The position numbers and the translations under genes are program-made. A DNA stretch of 5,593 bases from Altererythrobacter sp. (GTDB lineage Bacteria > Pseudomonadota > Alphaproteobacteria > Sphingomonadales > Sphingomonadaceae). Positions 1 to 5,593 of this stretch are shown here, piece after piece (position 1 is the first letter of the stretch; each line of letters begins with the position of its first letter). Under the pieces are notes generated by a model. That model was not told where the DNA came from. It searched no databases and saw only the letters and a program-made list of their open reading frames with translations. The stretch lies in NCBI GenBank assembly GCA_024636575.1, contig JAGXGU010000064.1:1-5593 (forward strand), read 5' to 3'.

Positions 1-411
1 CTGCTGGAATTGCTGCCCGATATGACGGTGGAGGTTGAAACCAACGGCACCACCACCGCCCCGCCCCGGCTCGACATCCGGATCGACCAATACAACGTCA
101 GCCCGAAACTGGCGCATAGCGGCAATCCGCCGGAACTGGCGCTGCTGCCGGAAAGGCTGAGCCACTACAGTGCGGACAGCCGGGCCTTCTTCAAATTCGT
201 GATCGCTTCCCCGGAAGATGTGGCCGAAGTGACCACCCTCGTCCGCGCCCACGCCATTCCGCCCGCGCGGGTATTCCTGATGCCCGAAGGCACCGACAGC
301 GCATCGCTGAGGGAACGGGAAAAGTGGCTAGTGCCGCTCTGCCTTCAGCACGGCTTCCGAATGAGCGACCGCCTCCACATCCACCTGTTCGGCGATACGC
401 GAGGGACTTAG
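1..411 (+). CDS. queE: 7-carboxy-7-deazaguanine synthase QueE, C-terminal part (5' end outside window)
   Basis: QueE is a radical SAM enzyme that converts 6-carboxy-5,6,7,8-tetrahydropterin into 7-carboxy-7-deazaguanine, a step of preQ0/queuosine synthesis for tRNA modification. The reading frame is open from base 1 and ends with TAG at 409-411. It gives 136 residues, so the N-terminal half, including the Cx(n)CxxC iron-sulfur motif, lies upstream of the window. Visible QueE landmarks are the VEVETNGT strand near the left edge, the YNVSPKLAHSGN segment, FFKFVI, the PPARVFLMPEG segment and the C-terminal signature LHIHLFGDTRGT at the very end. The end is normal for the family, so the gene is cut only by the window and shows no sign of being broken. 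It converges on the HerA-like gene across a 225-base gap. No queC or queD is visible here, though they often lie nearby. The internal TTG at base 10 and the ATG at base 22 are not starts. Confidence 0.93.
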   Translation: MLELLPDMTVEVETNGTTTAPPRLDIRIDQYNVSPKLAHSGNPPELALLPERLSHYSADSRAFFKFVIASPEDVAEVTTLVRAHAIPPARVFLMPEGTDSASLREREKWLVPLCLQHGFRMSDRLHIHLFGDTRGT

Positions 412-427
412 TTTTCGCTCGCGGCCA

Positions 428-442
428 GTTGGCTTCGCCAAC
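428..442. other. Perfect stem-loop downstream of queE
   Basis: GTTGGC (428-433) and GCCAAC (437-442) form a perfect 6-bp stem around the loop TTC, 16 bases after the queE stop. There is no T-run after the stem. It could therefore stabilise the transcript end, act in Rho-dependent termination, or be part of a dispersed repeat. Confidence 0.4.
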
Positions 443-572
443 GCCTCCGCGAGGGCGGCCTATCGGCCGGCGCGCAGTCGCGCTTGCGGTCCGCTGGTCG
501 CGAACCGAGTCAATCCAGGCCATCGCCAAATGTCCGGAATCCTGGTCGCGGCAGCCAAAGGGCGACCGCCCG

Positions 573-589
573 CCGCGCGGTTAGCGCGG
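573..589. other. Stem-loop downstream of the HerA-like gene
   Basis: CCGCGC (573-578) and GCGCGG (584-589) form a perfect 6-bp GC stem with a 5-base loop, about 47 bases past the minus-strand stop codon. No T-tract follows on either strand. A bidirectional transcript-end structure for the two converging genes is possible, as is a repeat element. Confidence 0.35.
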
Positions 590-636
590 AAGCCTAAGGG
601 AGCGAATGCGACCGCCGGCGCCTGAGGCCGAACAAA

Positions 637-2298
637 TCACGCCCCCTGGCTGCGCCACCTTTGCACGGTGCGGTGGACGGCGTCTTCTTCGCCGCCGCTC
701 TGGCGCCACAATTCCACGAAGCTGGGATCTTCCGATGCCGGGCGCTTCGATTCGTCGAGATTGTCGAACGAAACACGGATCGGGATGGCCACACCTTCGC
801 CGCAGATGATGCATTCGCGGTTGCGCAGCGCGGGAATGGAATCGAGGAAACCGCGCGCGCCTTCGGGCATGGCGGATTTCACGAAGGCCTGATCCCGGTC
901 ATTGTTGAGGCGCATCGAAATGATCGTGCCGCATTGTGACAGCACGCCTTCTGCAAGGTCTGATGGGCGCTGCGTAATCAGGCCCAGGGAAATCCCGTAT
1001 TTGCGGCCTTCCTTGGCAATCCGGCTGAGGATCTTGCCCACCGAAGACCCGTCGGCATTGGCCTCGTTCGGGACATAGCGGTGGGCTTCTTCGCACACCA
1101 GCAGGATCGGGGAGGTTTTTTCGTCCCGGCCCCAGATTGCGAAATCGAACACCAGGCGCGACAGGACGGCCACTACGGTGGCGGTAATATCCGAAGGCAC
1201 GCCCGAAACATCGATGATGGAGATCGGCTTGCCCGCGCTGGGCATCCGGAAAACCTTGGAAATGAACGCCGCCATTGTATCGCCGACAAGCATTCCGGAG
1301 AACATGAACTGATACCGCGGATCGCTCTTCAATTCGTCCAGCTTGGTCTTGATCCGCATGAACGGCGCACTGGAAGTAGCCTTGTCGAGCTGGCCCATCT
1401 GGTTCTGGATTTCGTTGGACAGATCGGACAGCAGATAGGGCACTGGCGAATCGACGGTAATCTTGCCCATCGTATCTGCGAGCCGGTTCTTCAGCCGGGC
1501 CTTGAGCAGGCAGCGCGCGAGAATATCGGCGTCCACCTCGCGCTCATTACCGTTGGAGGAGAGCAGCACCTCGCAATGTTCTTCGAAATTCATCAGCCAG
1601 TACGGCATTTGCAGATTGGACACGTCGAATATCTTGCCGGTTGTCTTGAACGCAGCAGAATATTCGCCGTGGGGATCGATCATCACGATGTGGCCTTCCG
1701 GCGCGGCTTCGCAAATCCGGTGCAGGATCAGCGCCGCACTGGTCGATTTGCCGGTGCCGGTCGAACCCAGCAGCGCGAAATGTTTGCCCAGCATGGCATC
1801 GACATAAAGGCCGGCACGGATATCCTTGGTTGGATAGACGGTGCCGATCTGGATATTGGCGCGCCCGTCGCTGGCATAGATTTGGCGCAGATCGGCGGTG
1901 GTAGCAGGATAGATCAGCGCGCCCGGCACCGGGTAACGCGTCACCCCGCGGCGGAAGCTGTGGATCTTGCCGGTCAGTTTTTCTTCCTGGCCTTCCCCGA
2001 GAAAATCGATGTTGGCGATAATGCCGCCCCCTGCGCGGCGATCCTGCCGCTGGTTGCGCACGCTGGCGAGCAGCCAGCCGTTGCCCACGCGAATCTTGAT
2101 CTGGCTGCCGACTTGCCCGGCCAGGCCGATCGACGGATCATCATCGGCCATACATTCACTGAGGCGTTCCATGTCGAGCGCAATCTGAGAACCGGAACCA
2201 GCGATTTCCAGCACCACGCCAATCGGGCGGGTAGCGTTGTCGGTCGTATCCAGGCCAGCCGGCGACTGGTGTAGGTCTGCGTGAGCCATATCGTTCAT
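637..2298 (-). CDS. HerA/DUF87-family hexameric ATPase
   Basis: This 553-residue protein belongs to the HerA-FtsK superfamily of ring-shaped DNA-translocating ATPases. An N-terminal HAS-barrel-like domain spans roughly residues 25-105. The ATPase core has Walker A GSTGTGKST at 178-186 (Lys184), the strand and turn MIDPHGEY at 206-213, a helical insertion at about 230-340, Walker B ILLVCEEAH at 398-406 (catalytic pair Glu403/Glu404), a candidate arginine finger Arg426 in RIAKEGRKYG, and the sensor stretch LITQRPSDL at 440-448. All key residues are present and the length fits full-length HerA-like proteins. The protein should be cytoplasmic. Archaeal HerA works with the nuclease NurA in DNA end resection, and some bacterial relatives serve in anti-phage systems; neither a NurA nor an effector gene is visible here. 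The ATG at 2298 is taken as the start; a second ATG three codons downstream (2289) is equally possible because neither has a strong Shine-Dalgarno sequence. The gene stops at TGA (639-637), facing queE. The exact role is not known. Confidence 0.9.
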   Translation of the reverse strand: MNDMAHADLHQSPAGLDTTDNATRPIGVVLEIAGSGSQIALDMERLSECMADDDPSIGLAGQVGSQIKIRVGNGWLLASVRNQRQDRRAGGGIIANIDFLGEGQEEKLTGKIHSFRRGVTRYPVPGALIYPATTADLRQIYASDGRANIQIGTVYPTKDIRAGLYVDAMLGKHFALLGSTGTGKSTSAALILHRICEAAPEGHIVMIDPHGEYSAAFKTTGKIFDVSNLQMPYWLMNFEEHCEVLLSSNGNEREVDADILARCLLKARLKNRLADTMGKITVDSPVPYLLSDLSNEIQNQMGQLDKATSSAPFMRIKTKLDELKSDPRYQFMFSGMLVGDTMAAFISKVFRMPSAGKPISIIDVSGVPSDITATVVAVLSRLVFDFAIWGRDEKTSPILLVCEEAHRYVPNEANADGSSVGKILSRIAKEGRKYGISLGLITQRPSDLAEGVLSQCGTIISMRLNNDRDQAFVKSAMPEGARGFLDSIPALRNRECIICGEGVAIPIRVSFDNLDESKRPASEDPSFVELWRQSGGEEDAVHRTVQRWRSQGA

Positions 2299-2349
2299 GA
2301 TTGCGCGTTTTTCCCGTTGAACATAACCGCTTGGGTAGTCCGGGGAGGG

Positions 2350-2364
2350 TTAATATCGCGTCAA
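2350..2364 (-). promoter_or_regulatory. CtrA-like binding motif upstream of the HerA-like gene
   Basis: Read on the minus strand, this is TTGA-N7-TTAACC, one base away from the full alphaproteobacterial CtrA consensus TTAA-N7-TTAA and with the exact seven-base spacing. It lies about 52 bases upstream of the chosen start of the HerA-like gene, within the 98-base gap after the TIGR02186 gene, where a promoter would be expected. The TTGACG at its 5' end could also serve as a -35 element, but I see no convincing -10 element at 17-18 bases. A motif this short arises by chance fairly often. Confidence 0.3.
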
Positions 2365-2375
2365 CGCATGGTCCT

Positions 2376-2390
2376 GGCACAAGTTGCGCC
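2376..2390 (-). other. Intercistronic hairpin after the TIGR02186 gene
   Basis: On the minus-strand transcript, GGCGCA and TGTGCC pair as six base pairs (one of them G-U) around a three-base loop, starting six bases after the TIGR02186 stop codon. There is no U-tract, so it is not a canonical intrinsic terminator. It may protect the 3' end or separate the TauE/TIGR02186 unit from the HerA-like gene. Confidence 0.3.
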
Positions 2391-2396
2391 CGCAGC

Positions 2397-3170
2397 TCAG
2401 ATCATTGCAAAGACACGTCCTGCGAGCCAACCCATGAAAATCGACAGCACCACCGCGATCAAACCATAGAGAAATGCCTGTTTCTGGGAAAAGACCTCCA
2501 CAAACCGTTCGAAGCCGACTTTCTTGACCTCCACCTCCGCGATAGCCGACGCGATGACGCGGCCGCGCGTGATCGCAAAAGTTTCCGCCGTATAGGTTCC
2601 GGTCTGGACATTCGACGGCAGCGAAATCCGTGCCTGATACAGCACTTGCTCCTTGATCTGTACGCCGCCCATTTCTTCCTTGAACAGGCCTTCACGCTGG
2701 CGCAGATCGACCAGACCTTCGGTGAATTTGGTCTGTTCTTCGGGATCGATTGTGCCGGTTGGCGATAGCTGGATGAAGCCCAGTCCCAATTCGTAAATCG
2801 CCGCAGTCCTTTGATCGACAATATCGGAAATCGGTGCCGAGGAAGCCACCGCAAAGAATGATGGTGCAGAACGGAAATCGGTGGTTGTTGCATTGATCCA
2901 GATGCCGCCGATGCGCTCTTTTTCACGTACACGGATTGCCCCCGTGGGGCCCTTCAGCACTACCACGATATCATAGTCACGCCCGCCGCGTGCCCCGCTG
3001 GGATCCAGAATCGCGCCAAACAGCAGCAATTCAGTGCCGACAAAGCCCTGCCGCACCTGAACCTCGTGCTGCGAAACTTCAGGCACCAAAATGGGGTCGC
3101 GCTGCGCACTGATCGGCTGGGCAGAAAATACCATCAGGCACATCAGCAGGATGAAACGGACCATCATCAT
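2397..3170 (-). CDS. TIGR02186 / Alph_Pro_TM family membrane-anchored periplasmic protein
   Basis: This 257-residue protein of unknown function matches the alphaproteobacterial family known as TIGR02186 (Pfam Alph_Pro_TM), which I recall as commonly sitting next to TauE/SafE genes. A signal peptide is clear: hydrophobic residues 4-17, then QPISA with likely cleavage after Ala22. The mature part looks like a beta-rich periplasmic domain, with the family-type segments GTELLLFGA (45-53), YDIVVVLKGP (66-75), GIWINA (89-94) and FFAVASSAP (105-113). A single hydrophobic helix at about 232-255 with a very short tail anchors it in the inner membrane, so most of the protein should face the periplasm. 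Its ATG overlaps the stop of the exporter gene in ATGA (3170-3167), which indicates translational coupling and suggests that the two proteins work together. Three consecutive ATG codons open the gene; the first is chosen because it makes this overlap. No catalytic motif is evident. Confidence 0.85.
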   Translation of the reverse strand: MMMVRFILLMCLMVFSAQPISAQRDPILVPEVSQHEVQVRQGFVGTELLLFGAILDPSGARGGRDYDIVVVLKGPTGAIRVREKERIGGIWINATTTDFRSAPSFFAVASSAPISDIVDQRTAAIYELGLGFIQLSPTGTIDPEEQTKFTEGLVDLRQREGLFKEEMGGVQIKEQVLYQARISLPSNVQTGTYTAETFAITRGRVIASAIAEVEVKKVGFERFVEVFSQKQAFLYGLIAVVLSIFMGWLAGRVFAMI

Positions 3171-4081
3171 AACCCGACCACGGTGAAAATCTCGTCTGGG
3201 CGGTAACCAAGACCGAACAGCATCCGCAGCGCTACCATCAGCACGATGGAAGACAGCACCAGGCGGAGAACTTCCGGTCGGGCAATTTGCGCGATCTTGG
3301 CTCCGATCTGCGCGCCGGAAACGGAGCCGAGCAGTAGTAGAACCGCCAATACGATATCAATCGCGCGCGTGGTCAGCGCATGCATCATGGTGGTTGCTAT
3401 GGTCACGAACAGGATCTGGAACAGCGAGGTTCCGACCACCACATTCGCATTCATGCCCAGGATGTAGAGCATCGCCGGGACCAGAATAAATCCGCCGCCG
3501 ACGCCCATCAGCATTGTCAGGATACCAACCACGATGCCCAGGATCAGGGGTGCCAGCGGCGAGATGTACAATCCCGAACCGTAGAACCGCCAGCGCAGCG
3601 GCAGGGCTGTGACCAGAGGGTGGTGCCGCCGTTTCTTCGCAGCCCGCGCCACCCCTTTTTCCGAAGGGCGCAGAGTTTGCAGCGCCTCTTTCAGCATCAG
3701 CGATCCAATCGTGCCAAGCATCAACACATACAGGACGTTGATCACGATATCGATCTGGCCGATTGCCTGGAACCAGCGGAACAGGATCGCTCCGATGCCG
3801 GCTCCCACGATACCGCCCGCCACCATCACGCCGCCCATCCGGTAATCGACCCCGCCGCGCCGCCGGTGGGCGAAGACGCCCGAAACGCTGGCCCCCGTCA
3901 CCTGGGTGGATGCAGAGGCCGCCGCGACAGTTGGCGGGATGCCGTAAAAGATCATCAGCGGGGTGGTCAGAAACCCGCCGCCCACGCCGAACAGGCCGGA
4001 CAATACGCCGGTGATCATGCCCAAAAGCACAATGACCAGCCCGTTGACCGATAAATTCGCGATAGGAAGATAAACATCCAT
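3167..4081 (-). CDS. TauE/SafE-family sulfite (organosulfonate-type) exporter
   Basis: This is an inner-membrane protein of 304 residues, a usual length for TauE/SafE permeases. These permeases export small anions such as sulfite, sulfoacetate or related sulfur compounds; the substrate here cannot be read from the sequence. The internal duplication typical of the family is plain: the first half carries GLFGVGGGFLTTP (29-41) followed by the small-residue helix with ASASTQVTGASVSG, and the second half carries LMGVGGGFILVP (191-202) followed by VVVGTSLFQILF. About eight hydrophobic helices are visible. A basic loop between the halves (about 128-165, with KKRRHHP) is probably cytoplasmic. A modest ribosome binding site (TAGGG) lies about ten bases before the ATG. 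The gene is first in its pair and is separated by 81 bases from the glycan-related genes upstream, a gap that contains an inverted repeat. The next gene starts within its stop codon (ATGA), giving a coupled exporter and periplasmic-partner unit. No sulfur-metabolism enzyme is visible nearby. Confidence 0.9.
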   Translation of the reverse strand: MDVYLPIANLSVNGLVIVLLGMITGVLSGLFGVGGGFLTTPLMIFYGIPPTVAAASASTQVTGASVSGVFAHRRRGGVDYRMGGVMVAGGIVGAGIGAILFRWFQAIGQIDIVINVLYVLMLGTIGSLMLKEALQTLRPSEKGVARAAKKRRHHPLVTALPLRWRFYGSGLYISPLAPLILGIVVGILTMLMGVGGGFILVPAMLYILGMNANVVVGTSLFQILFVTIATTMMHALTTRAIDIVLAVLLLLGSVSGAQIGAKIAQIARPEVLRLVLSSIVLMVALRMLFGLGYRPDEIFTVVGL

Positions 4082-4135
4082 TACCGCCGCCCTAAACTAC
4101 GCCAGCGGTGGATTAAAGCTGAACCGTGCACCCGG

Positions 4136-4160
4136 TCGGACTAATTAAGGCAGGGTCCGA
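4136..4160. promoter_or_regulatory. Perfect 6-bp inverted repeat upstream of the TauE/SafE gene
   Basis: TCGGAC (4136-4141) and GTCCGA (4155-4160) are perfect inverted copies separated by the 13-base AT-rich spacer TAATTAAGGCAGG. The element starts three bases after the stop codon of the barrel-protein gene and ends about 55 bases before the exporter start codon. It could be an operator for a dimeric regulator of the TauE/TIGR02186 unit, with the AT-rich centre lying near a promoter. It could instead be a transcript-end stem-loop for the upstream operon, although no U-tract follows. The sequence does not decide between these. Confidence 0.35.
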
Positions 4161-4162
4161 TG

Positions 4163-5287
4163 CTAAAAGCCGGTTGTAAGCGTGAATGCCGCGCCTGACC
4201 CGGGTTCGGCATCACCGGCGGCGCGCAGGCGGTAATCCACTGCAAGCCGAGCCGGGAGCGCGCCCAGTCTGATATTCACGCTTGCGCTCGGGCCGACATC
4301 CAGCCGGGCGGCGCCTTTTTGCGCCCCGCCCCAGACCCCGGCCCCGACTCGCAAATTTCCGAGATCGAAACGGGCAATTTCCCGATCGACACGGACTTGC
4401 CCGTCGACGAATGCCGTCGCGAAATCGCCCCCGACATATCCCGCCGCAAGATAGGTTTCACCGCGCAGGCCGAGCGGCAAGGGAACCGGGGGTATCTCTG
4501 TCACCACGAAGCCGGCCGGGCGGAATTCGGTCGAGAATGCGCTTCTGGTTGCGCGGAGTTCGGCATGCGCCGCGATGGGAATATCGCGGAACAGGGTGGC
4601 AGACAGGCCCGCAGCAACTTCGCTCTCCCGTCCGGCTGCCAATGCCTTGGTCGCGCGGACATAGGCTGCCGGGCGGGCGGCGCTGCCCGGCTTCAGGCGG
4701 TATCGCAGCACCGCGCCCGCCTGACTGGCGCCGTAACTGGCAAAAGGCGCGCCGGTATTGGCCGCAACCTTCGCATCGGGCCGCAAGAACAGCCAGCCAT
4801 CCATCGACCAGCGCGTGCCATTCCCGGCCATCTTCTGAGCGGATGATGGTGCCTCTACCTTCGCCTTTGCCGGCCCTGACCCCATGGCCTGTGCAGCCAC
4901 CGCAGGAACCGGTTCCTGCCCTCTCGGCGGAAGGAACAACGATTGATGCGATGCGATGACTTCCTGCTGCTCTGCAGGACCATCTGCTGGGTGAAGAGTT
5001 ACGCGTGACGGCAGATCGAGCGTGTCGGGTTTCTGCGGCGCGAACAGGCCGTTGGCTTCATTTGACCAGACGCCTGGTTCACCAGACTTTGCCGGAGGAA
5101 TGGCGGCAGTGGTGATCGGCCCGCCGCTGCCGGAGGGTTCGAGCGATGTCGATATGGCCAGACCAAACGGCGCATTTTGCGGAAAAGGCGATTCCCACAC
5201 CGCCACGCGCATTCCGATCCATCCCAGCAGCAATATCAGAAATACCCAGATCGGTTGGCCCGCACGCCGCTTGGTCTGCCTGTTCAT
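4163..5287 (-). CDS. Membrane-anchored protein with NfrA-C-like outer-membrane-barrel domain
   Basis: This 374-residue protein has three parts. A basic start (MNRQTKRRAG) and one hydrophobic segment at about 13-30 form a signal peptide or inner-membrane anchor; no clear cleavage site or lipobox is seen. Residues about 31-155 are a Pro/Ala/Gly/Ser-rich, probably disordered linker. Residues about 158-374 alternate polar and hydrophobic residues in short strands, with SQAGAVLRYRL (188-198), GAGVWGGAQKGAARLDVGP (315-333) and DYRLRAAGDAEPGSG (351-365), and end in the aromatic TLTTGF. That end resembles the terminal beta-signal of outer-membrane barrels. The domain resembles, from memory, the C-terminal region of NfrA-like proteins of alphaproteobacteria; the enterobacterial relatives work with NfrB in polysaccharide export. 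The frame stays open up to 5521, but the ATG at 5287 is chosen because it overlaps the stop of the glycosyltransferase gene in ATGA and immediately precedes the membrane segment. The upstream extension merely shadows that gene. A role in glycan export is inferred. Confidence 0.7.
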   Translation of the reverse strand: MNRQTKRRAGQPIWVFLILLLGWIGMRVAVWESPFPQNAPFGLAISTSLEPSGSGGPITTAAIPPAKSGEPGVWSNEANGLFAPQKPDTLDLPSRVTLHPADGPAEQQEVIASHQSLFLPPRGQEPVPAVAAQAMGSGPAKAKVEAPSSAQKMAGNGTRWSMDGWLFLRPDAKVAANTGAPFASYGASQAGAVLRYRLKPGSAARPAAYVRATKALAAGRESEVAAGLSATLFRDIPIAAHAELRATRSAFSTEFRPAGFVVTEIPPVPLPLGLRGETYLAAGYVGGDFATAFVDGQVRVDREIARFDLGNLRVGAGVWGGAQKGAARLDVGPSASVNIRLGALPARLAVDYRLRAAGDAEPGSGAAFTLTTGF

Positions 5288-5593
5288 GCGGCACGTTTCC
5301 GGTTGTGGTTGTGGGTAAATGACTCGGGCATGATCTGCGCCGGGTGCGCGTGGTGATGCGTCTTGTCCCATTGCGGCATCTGCCCGGCCAGCGCCTTTGC
5401 ATAAGCCATCAGGGCGCGCCGCCCGGCCATGATTGCGATCACATTGGCAACCGGGATACGGACCACGGCACGCAGCCCCTCTGCCCAGCCATATTCCCTG
5501 GCTGTAAACCCGAAACGCCACGCCACGCGCCAGGAAAAACTGGCGAAGTTCAGGATAAGGATAATCCGTAATTCAGGCGTGACCTCCATTCCC
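5284..5593 (-). CDS. NfrB-like family 2 glycosyltransferase, C-terminal end (5' part outside window)
   Basis: Only the last 103 or so residues are present. The frame is open at the right edge and ends with TGA (5286-5284). Visible are a hydrophobic segment (RIILILNFASFSW), then WRFGFTAREYGWAEGLRAV, a second helix-like stretch (IPVANVIAIMAGRRALMAY) and the tail MPQWDKTHHHAHP. This order, and in particular the WDKT-H motif after an amphipathic or transmembrane region, fits the part that follows the catalytic domain in membrane-bound family 2 glycosyltransferases related to phage N4 adsorption protein B (NfrB). The catalytic D, DxD and QxxRW-type motifs lie outside the window, so activity cannot be judged. 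NfrB-type proteins polymerise a surface glycan at the inner membrane. The final codons overlap the start of the barrel-domain gene in ATGA, suggesting coupled translation. The internal ATG at 5589 is unlikely to be the true start. The family call is moderately secure; the precise substrate is unknown. Confidence 0.7.
   Translation of the reverse strand, partial: GMEVTPELRIILILNFASFSWRVAWRFGFTAREYGWAEGLRAVVRIPVANVIAIMAGRRALMAYAKALAGQMPQWDKTHHHAHPAQIMPESFTHNHNRKRAA

Larger units (their letters stand above)
412..636. repeat. Convergent intergenic region with GC-rich palindromes, candidate dispersed repeat
   Basis: This 225-base non-coding stretch separates the 3' ends of two converging genes. 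It contains several short stem-loops: GTTGGC/GCCAAC around TTC at 428-442, GGCC/GGCC around TATC at 457-468, and CCGCGC/GCGCGG around GGTTA at 573-589. The nonamer GCGACCGCC occurs twice in direct orientation (562-570 and 608-616). TTCGCTC at 414-420 is matched in inverted orientation by GAGCGAA at 600-606, and GGCTTC at 431-436 by GAAGCC at 589-594. The two ends therefore partly mirror each other. None of the hairpins is followed by a T-tract, so a classical intrinsic terminator is not evident for either gene. The composition resembles dispersed intergenic repeats I associate with sphingomonad genomes, but that is memory and not a comparison. The short open frames here look like chance high-GC frames. 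Confidence 0.4.

Noticed and set aside
324..584. A short plus-strand frame spanning the end of queE and the intergenic region, and its antisense counterpart at 191-529
   Set aside because: Both overlap queE in other frames, are rich in Arg and Pro, and have no recognisable features, so they look like chance high-GC frames.
1081..2274. A 397-codon open frame on the plus strand, opposite the HerA-like gene
   Set aside because: It lies wholly antisense to a gene with intact Walker A and B motifs; long antisense frames are common in GC-rich codon-biased DNA, and its translation resembles no family I recognise.
637..2298. HerA-based anti-phage defence system
   Set aside because: No Sir2, DUF4297, NurA or other effector gene lies on either side, and there are no mobile-element signs; the flanking genes look like core genome.
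2336..2364. Sigma-70-type promoter with TTGACG as -35 for the HerA-like gene
   Set aside because: The -35 match is good, but the hexamers at 17-18 bases (GGACTA, GACTAC) are poor -10 elements, so no promoter is called beyond the CtrA-like motif.
3380..4054. A 224-codon plus-strand frame rich in His, Gln and Asp
   Set aside because: It is antisense to the TauE/SafE gene, and its skewed composition is what the complement of a hydrophobic membrane-protein gene produces.
5288..5521. N-terminal extension of the barrel protein up to an ATG at 5521
   Set aside because: The extra 78 residues overlap the glycosyltransferase coding region in another frame and are Cys/Gly/Arg-rich in the manner of a shadow translation; the ATG at 5287 gives a clean ATGA overlap and a membrane segment at the start.

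Overview
The window reads as chromosomal DNA of a GC-rich alphaproteobacterium, most likely of the order Sphingomonadales (Erythrobacteraceae/Sphingomonadaceae type). This rests on codon usage and on protein families that I recall as typical of that group: the TauE/SafE plus TIGR02186 pair, the NfrB-like glycosyltransferase tail followed by an NfrA-C-like barrel protein, and a solitary HerA-like ATPase. The assignment comes from recalled family features, not from a database search.

Layout. The left edge (1-411, + strand) holds the C-terminal 136 residues of the queuosine-pathway radical SAM enzyme QueE. A 225-base convergent intergenic region (412-636) follows. It is rich in short GC-rich palindromes, and its two ends look partly like inverted copies of each other. 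Everything else is on the minus strand. In order of transcription (right to left) it contains: the C-terminal end of a family 2, NfrB-like membrane glycosyltransferase (5593-5284, truncated by the window edge); a 374-residue protein with an N-terminal membrane segment, a disordered linker and an outer-membrane-barrel-like C-terminal domain (5287-4163, overlapping the previous stop by ATGA); an 81-base gap with a perfect 6-bp inverted repeat; a TauE/SafE-family anion exporter (4081-3167); a TIGR02186/Alph_Pro_TM periplasmic membrane-anchored protein (3170-2397, again with an ATGA overlap); a 98-base gap with a hairpin and a CtrA-like motif; and a HerA/DUF87-type hexameric ATPase (2298-637).

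How the genes work together. Two translationally coupled pairs stand out. The glycosyltransferase/barrel pair is plausibly a glycan synthesis and export unit, comparable in logic to enterobacterial NfrB/NfrA. The TauE/TIGR02186 pair looks like an exporter with a dedicated periplasmic partner of unknown function. The HerA-like ATPase has neither a NurA nuclease nor a recognisable defence effector beside it in the window, so it looks like an orphan, probably chromosomal-maintenance, ATPase. I see no mobile element, CRISPR array, tRNA or rRNA. Apart from its poorly understood families, this is an ordinary core-genome region. The least described items are the barrel protein and the TIGR02186 protein.
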